7,635 nucleotides of DNA from the NCBI GenBank assembly GCA_026389955.1, contig JAPLGY010000276.1, positions 1 to 7,635 on the forward strand, written 5' to 3'. Each line of letters starts with the position of its first letter. Positions within the stretch are counted from its first letter, which is position 1. Made by a program: the position numbers and the translations under genes. The DNA comes from Caldilinea sp. GTDB taxonomy: Bacteria > Chloroflexota > Anaerolineae > Caldilineales > Caldilineaceae. Shown piece after piece: positions 1-7,635 of this stretch. The notes beneath the pieces are model-generated. The model did not search any database, was not told where the DNA came from, and worked only from the letters and a program-made list of their open reading frames with translations.

Positions 1-644
1 CGCCAGCGCAGCTGGGCCAGTGGGGTTTCGCTCTGGAGCGGGCGTTCGGGGTCGGGGACCCGGTTGAGAAAATAGAGGCTGGTGGCTCCCGACACGAAGC
101 TCAGCCCAAAGACGACCGCAAAGGCCAACATGTTGCCGTGGTCGAAGAGAAACGCACCCGAGATGGCCAGAGCTGCGACGCTGGCGACACCGATAAACAT
201 GCGGTCTCGGCTCAGATAGAACCCGCGCAGCGAGCGCGGCACCAGCGCCGTGATCCAAGGCATCCAGGTGCAGGCGGCGAGCCCGCGCAGGGTGGTGAAG
301 GCCAGAATGACCAGAATGAGCAGCCACAACACCGTTTCGTGGGGCCAGAAACGGGCAGAGAGCGGCAGCAGCGTCAAAAAAATCAAAGTGACCACACGCG
401 CAGACCAGCCGCTCACCATCAGCTTTCGGTAGCCGATGCGGTCGGCGTGGGGAGCAGTCAGCAGCTGCAGCGTAGAGGTAAGCGATGCCAGCCCGGCCAA
501 CAGGCCCAGGATCAGCGCTGAAGCTCCCAGCTCGCGGGCAAAAAGAATCAGCGGACTGCCCAGGCAAATCTGCCAGGAGACCGCGTTGAAGGCTTGAAAG
601 AGATAGGCGTTGTGAATGCGTTCGGGCAGCAGATCTGAGTTCAT
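1..644 (-). CDS. MFS transporter, N-terminal part (runs off the window)
   Basis: This is an inner-membrane transporter of the major facilitator superfamily; its substrate is not recognisable. About 214 codons are present, beginning MNSDLLPERIHNAYLFQAFN, and the C-terminal half lies beyond position 1. Six hydrophobic segments are visible, at roughly residues 12-36, 40-63, 76-98, 104-132, 150-166 and 172-194. Between helices 2 and 3 sits ADRIGYRKLM, a good match to MFS motif A (D-R-x-G-x-R-K). Residues 139-148 (RGFYLSRDRM) form the cytoplasmic loop 4-5, typical of MFS proteins that I recall from Chloroflexota and cyanobacteria. The ATG at 644 is preceded by GGGAAG 3 bases upstream, a weak ribosome site; a nearby ATG is in another frame. 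A 12-bp palindrome lies about 40 bp upstream. The family call is firm; the function is open. Confidence 0.88.
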   Translation of the reverse strand, partial: MNSDLLPERIHNAYLFQAFNAVSWQICLGSPLILFARELGASALILGLLAGLASLTSTLQLLTAPHADRIGYRKLMVSGWSARVVTLIFLTLLPLSARFWPHETVLWLLILVILAFTTLRGLAACTWMPWITALVPRSLRGFYLSRDRMFIGVASVAALAISGAFLFDHGNMLAFAVVFGLSFVSGATSLYFLNRVPDPERPLQSETPLAQLRW

Positions 645-685
645 AGCTTCCCATCATACTGCGGCATGGGTCTGCTATCAAATAG

Positions 686-697
686 CTGTCATGACAG
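686..697. promoter_or_regulatory. Perfect 12-bp palindrome upstream of the MFS gene
   Basis: CTGTCATGACAG is a perfect inverted repeat about 42 bp upstream of the transporter start. A TTGTCA hexamer lies further upstream on the minus strand (712-717), but no good -10 box at normal spacing goes with it. The position suits an operator for a dimeric regulator. The regulator is unknown and the promoter assignment is weak. Confidence 0.3.
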
Positions 698-726
698 AAT
701 GCTGTTTTGAGTGACAAGGCGGCCAT

Positions 727-760
727 GCGACTGGAGTGGGGGAGCGACTGGAGTGGGGGG
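727..760. repeat. Two tandem copies of a 17-bp unit
   Basis: The unit GCGACTGGAGTGGGGGA (727-743) is followed directly by GCGACTGGAGTGGGGGG (744-760); the copies differ only in the last base. The repeat lies in the non-coding stretch between the small minus-strand protein gene and the MFS gene. Two copies are too few to call it a minisatellite; replication slippage is the simplest origin. No function can be inferred. Confidence 0.7.
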
Positions 761-814
761 GCAGTTTCTGGCAATCGCCTGGGCAGTTCCGGAAGTCCTG
801 CATATTCAAGTTTG

Positions 815-851
815 AGCGGCTGCAAGGACTACGTTGTCCTTTGCAGCCGCT
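815..851 (-). terminator. Strong stem-loop downstream of the small ORF (possible terminator)
   Basis: The arms 815-829 and 836-851 (AGCGGCTGCAAGGAC and GTCCTTTGCAGCCGCT) pair over about 15 bp with one bulged base and a 6-base loop. The hairpin starts about 17 bp after the stop codon of the 74-codon minus-strand gene and lies before the MFS gene, where a terminator would be expected. On the minus strand it is followed by CAAACTTGAAT rather than a run of T, so it is not a classical intrinsic terminator. It may instead act as an mRNA 3'-end stabiliser or an imperfect terminator. Confidence 0.45.
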
Positions 852-868
852 GCCGTGCGCAACGTCGC

Positions 869-1093
869 TCAGCGAGCGTGGCTGCCGTGGCAGGCCGGAT
901 GGATTGCCGGCGGGTGTTGGGCTTTGAGCCGTGCCCCTGCATGTTCAAGCCATTCACCGACAGCAAAGAGCAACCGGTCAGAAGCGCTCGGCAGGCGCTC
1001 CATTTGCTGGCGAGCCAGCAACTCCTTTTCGATTTTACGGATCCGTTCTTGGTGCTCCGCGTGGGCCAGCACAATAAAGTTGTAGTCGATCAT
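869..1093 (-). CDS. Small conserved-looking helical protein (74 aa), function unknown
   Basis: I do not recognise a named family. The protein begins MIDYNFIVLAHAEHQERIRK and continues with a charged, helix-prone stretch (residues 15-35, rich in Glu, Arg, Lys and Gln) and a second amphipathic stretch near residues 42-57. There is no signal peptide, membrane segment or Cys motif. It resembles short proteins I recall from Chloroflexota that begin with a similar D-(Y/F)-x(3-5)-H-x-(Q/E) pattern. The ATG at 1093 has purine-rich upstream sequence on the minus strand (AAGGAAAGG, then TTAAGGC), giving an AAGG about 9 bases from the start. A strong stem-loop follows the stop. Overlapping frames on both strands look like shadows. 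Its reality is likely but not certain; its function is unknown. Confidence 0.55.
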   Translation of the reverse strand: MIDYNFIVLAHAEHQERIRKIEKELLARQQMERLPSASDRLLFAVGEWLEHAGARLKAQHPPAIHPACHGSHAR

Positions 1094-1243
1094 TGTTTTT
1101 GCCTTAACCTTTCCTTTTACTCATCTAAAACGTCTGGCTGACCGCAAAAGTTCCAGTGGGCCGTTGTTCCTTTTGTGTTGGTGTACATGGGGTGTTTTCA
1201 AGGCAGCGGTGCGCTGAAAAATGTCTGCTGTTGTTGCAAAAAA

Positions 1244-1272
1244 TAGACGGTTCAAGGGCTCTTTGGTACACT
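1244..1272 (+). promoter_or_regulatory. Candidate promoter for icd
   Basis: TAGACG at 1244-1249 (4 of 6 matches to TTGACA), then a 17-bp spacer and TACACT at 1267-1272 (4 of 6 matches to TATAAT). Initiation near 1279 would leave a leader of about 100 bases before the icd ATG at 1379. The rest of 1094-1378 shows no further gene. The call is by consensus only. Confidence 0.4.
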
Positions 1273-1351
1273 GGAGAGGGTGGGACACCCAGGCGATCTT
1301 ATTCCTCAACAGCGGCCTGTTTTCTCGTGGAATCATTGGCCGTCCTGCGTT

Positions 1352-4066
<2,715 letters not shown>

Positions 4067-4075
4067 TAGAGATGC

Positions 4076-4081
4076 AGTATA
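4076..4081 (-). promoter_or_regulatory. Candidate -10 box of the GMC gene, possibly a leaderless transcript
   Basis: TATACT on the minus strand (4 of 6 or better to TATAAT) ends about 9 bases before the A of the ATG at 4066. Initiation 6-9 bases downstream would give a leader of about 0-3 bases, and no Shine-Dalgarno sequence is seen. The -35 region at 17-bp spacing (TTTCTT) is poor; TTGTCA occurs at 24 bp, which is too far. Prediction by consensus only. Confidence 0.35.
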
Positions 4082-4117
4082 GTACAAAAAGATTCTAAAA
4101 GAAAATGACAACTGCGG

Positions 4118-4146
4118 GCAGACAGGTGTTGGCTCCTGCAGACAGG
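4118..4146. repeat. 9-bp direct repeat, 20-bp period
   Basis: GCAGACAGG occurs at 4118-4126 and again at 4138-4146, which places both copies on the same face of the helix. If the GMC transcript starts near 4069, the copies sit at about -49 to -77, where activators often bind. With only two short copies, chance is a real alternative. Confidence 0.35.
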
Positions 4147-4385
4147 CGATCTTTTTTCTTGAGAAAACGCGATAGAAACTGTGCAGATCTTGACAAGGTC
4201 AGCCAAGTTTATCGAAATTTGAACAATATCGTCGATTTGAGCAAGCGTGTGAGTTTCACGAAAATTGGTATCTGTGGAAGATCGTATTGCTCCTGACGAC
4301 AACGCTCAGGCTGTGGCTGTTGAAGCAGGAACTGGGCAGAAAACGGTGCCCTCCGGAATGTTTGTCTCGGTCTGAGGGAACGACA

Positions 4386-5873
4386 ATGGCAAATGTAGGG
4401 CGCAGGGCGCTGCGGGTACTGACACGGTTTGTGTTGGTCTGGGCAGTTGATGCGCTGTCCTTGCTGTTGACTGCACTGGCGACGCCGGGCATTCAACTGG
4501 TGGAGCGGGCTGGGTTGTCGCAGCTGCAGATTGCGCTGTCGGCAGCGTTGTTGTTGGCGATCGTCAACCTGTCGATTCGTCCGGCGATCATTTTGGTGGC
4601 GCAGCCGCTGGGATGGATCGCCCTGTTGTCGATCGGTTTTTTTGTCAACGCGCTGGCGCTCTGGATCACAGCGCTGTTGCTGCCTGGCTTGCAGGTCAGT
4701 GTGCTGGGGGGGCTGCTTGGGGGGCTGATCTTTGCTTTTTTCAACGCGATCTTGACAGGAATTCTGGAGCTGAACGAAGAAGGGTCATTTTTTCAGGGTC
4801 AGATGGAGAGGCGGGCGCGTGAGCAGCCTTTGGGCAGTGCCAGTGAGCCGGGCCGGGGGTTGATGATGGTGGAGATCGACGGGCTGAGCTACTGGCATTT
4901 GCGCCGGGCGCTGGAGATGGGGTTGCTGCCGGCGCTGCGCCGGATGATGGAGGAGCGGGGCTATCAGCTGACACGAGTGGACTGCGGGCTGCCGTCGATG
5001 ACTTCGGCCTGCCAGGCTGGCATCATGTTTGGCGACAACTATGACATTCCTGCCTATCGTTGGTACGACAAGCAGAAGCAGAAGGTCTATGTCTCGGCGC
5101 TGGATGCTCCTGAAATCAACGCTCGCTACGCGCGCGGGGCTGGGCTGATGCGCCGTGGGTCGAGCATCATGAACATGCTCGACGGCGACGCCGAGAAGTC
5201 GATGTTTACCCAGTCCAATTTGTTTTCGGCCAGTGCAGCTGAGCAACAGCAGCGGGCCCAGGATGCTGCGCTGTTGTTGCTCAGCCCCTATTTTTTGACG
5301 CGTGCGCTGGCCCTTTTTTTTGTCGAGGTGCTGCGCGAGGTAGGGGAGGCTGCGCTGCAGCAGCTGCGCAGGGAGTGGCCGCGCCTCAACCGGCTGGCCC
5401 ACGCCTATCCGCTGGTGCGGGCTGCGACCTGCACGATCTTGCGTGACATTGCCGCTCAGATCGCAATTTTGGACATGATGCGTGGGGTGCCTTCGATCTA
5501 CATGCTTTATCTGGGCTACGACGAGGTGGCCCATCATTCGGGTCCGTGGAGCAGCGACGCGTTTGGGGACCTCAAGCGGCTGGACCGGACACTGGCCCGG
5601 CTGTACCGGGTGGCGACCGAACGGGCTGTGCGTCCCTACGACCTGATCATTTTGTCCGACCATGGCCAGTCGGCGGGCCCGACATTTTTGCAGCGGTACG
5701 GGACGACGATCAAGCAGTTTATCGAGCAGCAGTTGCCGGGCGGCACGAGTGTGCAGCAAGCGATCGGCGGCGACACGGGCGCTTTTGGATTGGAGGGGGT
5801 GGCGGGTGAACTGGCGAATGTGCAGCGGGCACGGGCCACCAACGTGGTGGGGGAGGGGGGAGCGCTGCGGTGA
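4386..5873 (+). CDS. Membrane-anchored alkaline-phosphatase-superfamily protein, N-terminal part (holin-IV-like + phosphodiesterase core)
   Basis: The first ~130 residues form four hydrophobic helices (about 10-33, 47-72, 76-100, 105-128) resembling the Mycobacterial 4-TMS phage holin family (holin superfamily IV, YvlD-like). Residues 158-490 resemble nucleotide pyrophosphatase/phosphodiesterases. Asp165 in VEIDG and Thr206 in GLPSMTSACQAG are the likely first metal ligand and nucleophile. Asp379 and His383 in YDEVAHHSG, and Asp425-His426 in LSDHGQS, are further metal ligands. The last ligand, an HGG-type His, is not in this chain but in the next frame. The ATG at 4386 has GAGGGA 6 bases upstream (4374-4379); the frame is open to an earlier ATG (4287), but that has no comparable ribosome site. 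The stop at 5873 falls inside the phosphatase fold, so this looks like half of a frameshifted gene. The natural substrate is unknown. Confidence 0.8.
   Translation: MANVGRRALRVLTRFVLVWAVDALSLLLTALATPGIQLVERAGLSQLQIALSAALLLAIVNLSIRPAIILVAQPLGWIALLSIGFFVNALALWITALLLPGLQVSVLGGLLGGLIFAFFNAILTGILELNEEGSFFQGQMERRAREQPLGSASEPGRGLMMVEIDGLSYWHLRRALEMGLLPALRRMMEERGYQLTRVDCGLPSMTSACQAGIMFGDNYDIPAYRWYDKQKQKVYVSALDAPEINARYARGAGLMRRGSSIMNMLDGDAEKSMFTQSNLFSASAAEQQQRAQDAALLLLSPYFLTRALALFFVEVLREVGEAALQQLRREWPRLNRLAHAYPLVRAATCTILRDIAAQIAILDMMRGVPSIYMLYLGYDEVAHHSGPWSSDAFGDLKRLDRTLARLYRVATERAVRPYDLIILSDHGQSAGPTFLQRYGTTIKQFIEQQLPGGTSVQQAIGGDTGAFGLEGVAGELANVQRARATNVVGEGGALR
5852..5873 (+). other. G-rich slippery-like site and GTGA stop/start overlap
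   Basis: The upstream frame reads GAG GGG GGA GCG CTG CGG TGA. The heptamer G GGG GGA at 5855-5861 has the X XXY YYZ form in the phase required for -1 slippage, and a -1 shift puts ribosomes in the downstream frame, which is open from 5810. The same tract holds a GGAGG-like ribosome site (5852-5856), and GTG at 5870 overlaps the stop TGA by the GTGA pattern, which suits translational coupling. A lost G in the run, biological or from sequencing, would look the same. Confidence 0.5.
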
Positions 5874-6964
5874 CAGCCTACGGCAGCGGCAACGCCGCTC
5901 AGGTCTATTTTGACTTGTTGCCGCGCAAGCTCAGGCTGAGCGAGCTCGACCATGCCTACCCGGGCATGGTCGAGGCGCTGGTTCGGCACGAAGGGATCGG
6001 GATGGTGCTTGGCTATGCGGACGACATGAGTGTAGTTGTGCTGGGCAAAGGTGGGCGGCGGAACCTGCATACGGGAGAGGTGGAAGGGGAGGACCCTGTT
6101 ATGCCCTATGCGCCACCATCTGGGGTGGCCTCTTCCAGCCTGGAGAAGCGGGTCTGGCAGCTCAGGCGGGTGATGGAATTTCCCAGTGCAGGCGATCTGT
6201 GGCTGATCAGCACTGTCTATCCAGATGGCAGCGTGGCGGCGCTGGAGGAACTGATCGGCAACCACGGTGGGCTGGGCGGAGAGCAGACCGACGCCTTTCT
6301 TTTTCATCCGCCGGATCTGCAGGTGCCTGAAACGCGCAGTGCGATCGATGTCTATCATATTTTGAACCGCCATCGCAGTGCGGCGGCGGCACCTGCGCCT
6401 GTGTCGGCTGGGGGGGACGACAGGATCTCTTCGGCTGCATTTTGGCAGGGGGTGCTGCGCTGGGAGACTTGGCTGCCGCGCGCGCTGAACTGTCTGTTGT
6501 TGGACCGCAAGGCATACGAGGCTGTGGCGGCGGATCCGTACATGACAGGGCCAGCGCTGCTGATTCTGGCGGTGATGCGGGGGCTGGCTGTGGTTGGGGC
6601 GGGGGTTACCCCGTCCACGATCCTGTGGGAGTTGGTTTTGGTGCTGCTCTGGTGGGCGATGGCCTTGGGGTCAGGCTGGCGGCTGGCACGCAGCGGCACA
6701 GTTGGGCGCACGCTGCGTGTGCTGGGTTTTGCCCAGACGGTCTATTTGCTGCCCGAGATCGCGCAGTGGGTGGCGTTGCCCGAAGCGATCGACCTGCTGG
6801 CTCTGGTGTTGGGGTTTCTGGCCACCTGGCAGGCAATTGCTGCCGTACAGGCGGTGCATGGCTGGAAAAAGACGCTGCTGCCTTTGTTAGCGCTGGGGGG
6901 CGCTGCTGCCAGTTCAGACTTTGTGAGGCGGATGGCAGCGATCTGGTTCGGAATTCCCCAATAA
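5870..6964 (+). CDS. C-terminal part of the split phosphatase with fused Yip1-like membrane domain
   Basis: Residues 1-165 look like the missing end of the phosphodiesterase fold: a GSGNAAQVYFD strand, GVEGED-like VEGED at 71-75, and IGNHGGLGGEQ at 129-139. His132 there matches the final metal-binding His of the NPP/alkaline phosphatase superfamily. A low-complexity Ala/Pro linker (169-183) follows. The rest contains LLLDRKAYEAVAADPYMTGPALLI and about four or five hydrophobic helices (228-247, 252-270, 284-302, 306-325, 334-348), resembling the Yip1 domain family. The frame is -1 relative to the upstream gene, with a 4-base GTGA overlap at the GTG start. On its own this chain has no catalytic core, so it needs either frameshifting or association with the upstream chain, or it is the back half of a disrupted gene. 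The Yip1 assignment is moderate. Confidence 0.7.
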   Translation: MTAYGSGNAAQVYFDLLPRKLRLSELDHAYPGMVEALVRHEGIGMVLGYADDMSVVVLGKGGRRNLHTGEVEGEDPVMPYAPPSGVASSSLEKRVWQLRRVMEFPSAGDLWLISTVYPDGSVAALEELIGNHGGLGGEQTDAFLFHPPDLQVPETRSAIDVYHILNRHRSAAAAPAPVSAGGDDRISSAAFWQGVLRWETWLPRALNCLLLDRKAYEAVAADPYMTGPALLILAVMRGLAVVGAGVTPSTILWELVLVLLWWAMALGSGWRLARSGTVGRTLRVLGFAQTVYLLPEIAQWVALPEAIDLLALVLGFLATWQAIAAVQAVHGWKKTLLPLLALGGAAASSDFVRRMAAIWFGIPQ

Positions 6965-7048
6965 GATTGGAGGGCTGGATCTTTTCTCTTGCCAAGCAGC
7001 GGGAATACGCCTCCTCTGCGCTCACCCGTACGGACTTGTGTGGGTTGG

Positions 7049-7079
7049 TTGGGTACGTTGGCTTTCTTTGCGGTAGAAT
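7049..7079 (+). promoter_or_regulatory. Weak candidate promoter upstream of the nucleotidyltransferase
   Basis: TAGAAT at 7074-7079 is a good -10 match (5 of 6). The best -35 candidate, TTGGGT at 7049-7054, lies at a long 19-bp spacing. This lies in the 165-bp gap between the Yip1-like frame and the next ATG (7130), where no terminator hairpin is evident, so read-through from the phosphatase genes is also possible. Confidence 0.3.
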
Positions 7080-7129
7080 GAAAAATCGACAAAAACTCTT
7101 GGCGCAAGCCCCATGGTGGAGAAGTGTGC

Positions 7130-7635
7130 ATGCAGGTCAAAAAAGCAGTCATCACGGCGGCAGGTCGTCGTCAGCGCACCCTGCCTTTGCAGACCTTGAT
7201 CGACCGTGACGGCACCGAGAAGGCGGTGCTCACGATTTTGGTCGAGGAGGTTTTGGCGGCAGGGATCGACGAGATCGGGGTGGTAGTGCGGCCGGGGGAC
7301 GAACAGGCCTATGCCCAGGTAGCGGGGGTCCACGCCCGCCAGATTCACTTTGTGCAGCAGACCGAACCGTTGGGGCACGGCCATGCCGTTGCCTGTGCGC
7401 AGGAGTTTGTCGGCCGTGACCCCTTCTTGCACCTGGTCGGCGACCACCTCTATGTGAGCAAGAGTGACCAGCGCTGTGCCCAGGCTTTGGTAGCGCGTGC
7501 GGCCAGCGAGGCGTGTGCCATCTCGGCGGTGCAGCCGACGCGTGAGAGCTTGCTCCCTTATTATGGAGCTGTGGGGGGGCGCCGGGTTCCAGGTTCGCCG
7601 GTGCTGTATGAGGTCGACAGTGTAATCGAGAAGCC
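7130..7635 (+). CDS. GalU-like sugar-phosphate nucleotidyltransferase, N-terminal part (runs off the window)
   Basis: About 168 codons are present. The N-terminus [12 protein letters not shown] is the beta-strand and start of the nucleotide-binding loop of the glucose-1-phosphate uridylyl/thymidylyltransferase family, which joins NTP and sugar phosphate to give NDP-sugar for envelope or glycan synthesis. Further matches are the [15 protein letters not shown] helix-strand, [17 protein letters not shown] (residues 74-90; LG-x-GHAV is conserved in GalU) and HLVGDHLYV (101-109, where GalU has GDD). The usual G-x-G-T-R-x-x-P-x-T-K loop is replaced by [20 protein letters not shown], and GDD reads GDH, so this is a divergent subfamily; UTP and glucose specificity should not be assumed. 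The ATG at 7130 has GGAG about 9 bases upstream; an ATG at 7113 is in another frame. Confidence 0.8.
   Translation, partial: MQVKKAVITAAGRRQRTLPLQTLIDRDGTEKAVLTILVEEVLAAGIDEIGVVVRPGDEQAYAQVAGVHARQIHFVQQTEPLGHGHAVACAQEFVGRDPFLHLVGDHLYVSKSDQRCAQALVARAASEACAISAVQPTRESLLPYYGAVGGRRVPGSPVLYEVDSVIEK

Larger units (their letters stand above)
4067..4385. other. Divergent intergenic region, no gene seen
   Basis: This 319-bp stretch separates the divergent GMC and phosphatase genes. It is more A/T-rich than its surroundings. It holds the GMC -10 candidate at 4076-4081, two direct copies of GCAGACAGG at 4118-4126 and 4138-4146 (20 bp apart, about two helical turns), an isolated TTGACA at 4190-4195 on the plus strand without a convincing -10, and a short dyad GTGAGTTTCAC near 4249-4259. 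The short open frames here have no start signal or recognisable product. Confidence 0.5.

Noticed and set aside
138..521. Plus-strand 127-codon frame inside the MFS gene
   Set aside because: It is the antisense shadow of the transporter. Its composition (Gln/Arg/His-rich, no hydrophobic core) and lack of a ribosome site argue against a gene.
707..1141. Plus-strand 144-codon frame
   Set aside because: It overlaps the tandem repeat, the stem-loop and the better minus-strand small gene. It has no recognisable pattern and no ribosome site.
1309..1324. AACAG-CGGC-CTGTT hairpin followed by T residues, upstream of icd
   Set aside because: The stem is only 5 bp, too weak to call a terminator or attenuator.
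4785..5759. Minus-strand 324-codon frame opposite the phosphatase
   Set aside because: It is antisense to the catalytic core; the product is rich in His, Arg and Gln, as expected for the reverse of a GC-rich gene.

Overview
The window looks like bacterial chromosome of moderately high G+C. The gene mix suggests Chloroflexota, perhaps near Caldilineae or Anaerolineae: a holin-IV/alkaline-phosphatase fusion, a Yip1-like membrane segment, an unusual GalU-like nucleotidyltransferase, and a small acidic/basic helical protein. This placement rests on recalled family resemblance, not on a search. There are no tRNA, rRNA, CRISPR or recognisable mobile elements.

Layout. (1) 1-1093, minus strand: the first ~214 codons of an MFS transporter, and upstream of it a 74-codon small protein followed by a strong stem-loop. 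(2) 1094-4066: an NADP-type isocitrate dehydrogenase gene (icd, plus strand) and a GMC-family FAD oxidoreductase gene (choline dehydrogenase-like, minus strand) face each other. Both are cut off at the same point, about 2519-2524. icd lacks about 33 C-terminal codons, including the NADP-phosphate-binding Tyr/Arg. The GMC gene lacks about 40-50 C-terminal codons, including the second catalytic residue region (NGN). With no intergenic space left, each frame runs on through the antisense strand of the other gene (217 and 389 meaningless codons). The simplest reading is one deletion across the 3' ends of two convergent genes, or an assembly error of the same shape.

(3) 4067-4385: an intergenic region with the divergent promoter area. 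(4) 4386-6964, plus strand: a membrane-anchored alkaline-phosphatase-superfamily protein, split into two overlapping frames. The first carries four membrane helices and most of the metal site. The second carries the last metal-binding His and a Yip1-like multi-helix tail. The frames overlap by GTGA, just after a G-rich tract containing the heptamer G GGG GGA in the phase needed for -1 slippage. (5) 7130-end: the N-terminal part of a GalU-like sugar-nucleotidyltransferase with an altered signature loop.

How the genes relate. I see no single pathway. icd belongs to the TCA cycle and the GMC enzyme to alcohol/choline oxidation. The membrane phosphatase and the nucleotidyltransferase could both belong to cell-envelope or glycan metabolism. 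The notable point is that two of the loci are disrupted within 7.6 kb. Either this genome is decaying here, or the sequence has a misjoin and a homopolymer error, or the disruptions are functional (frameshifting in the phosphatase case).
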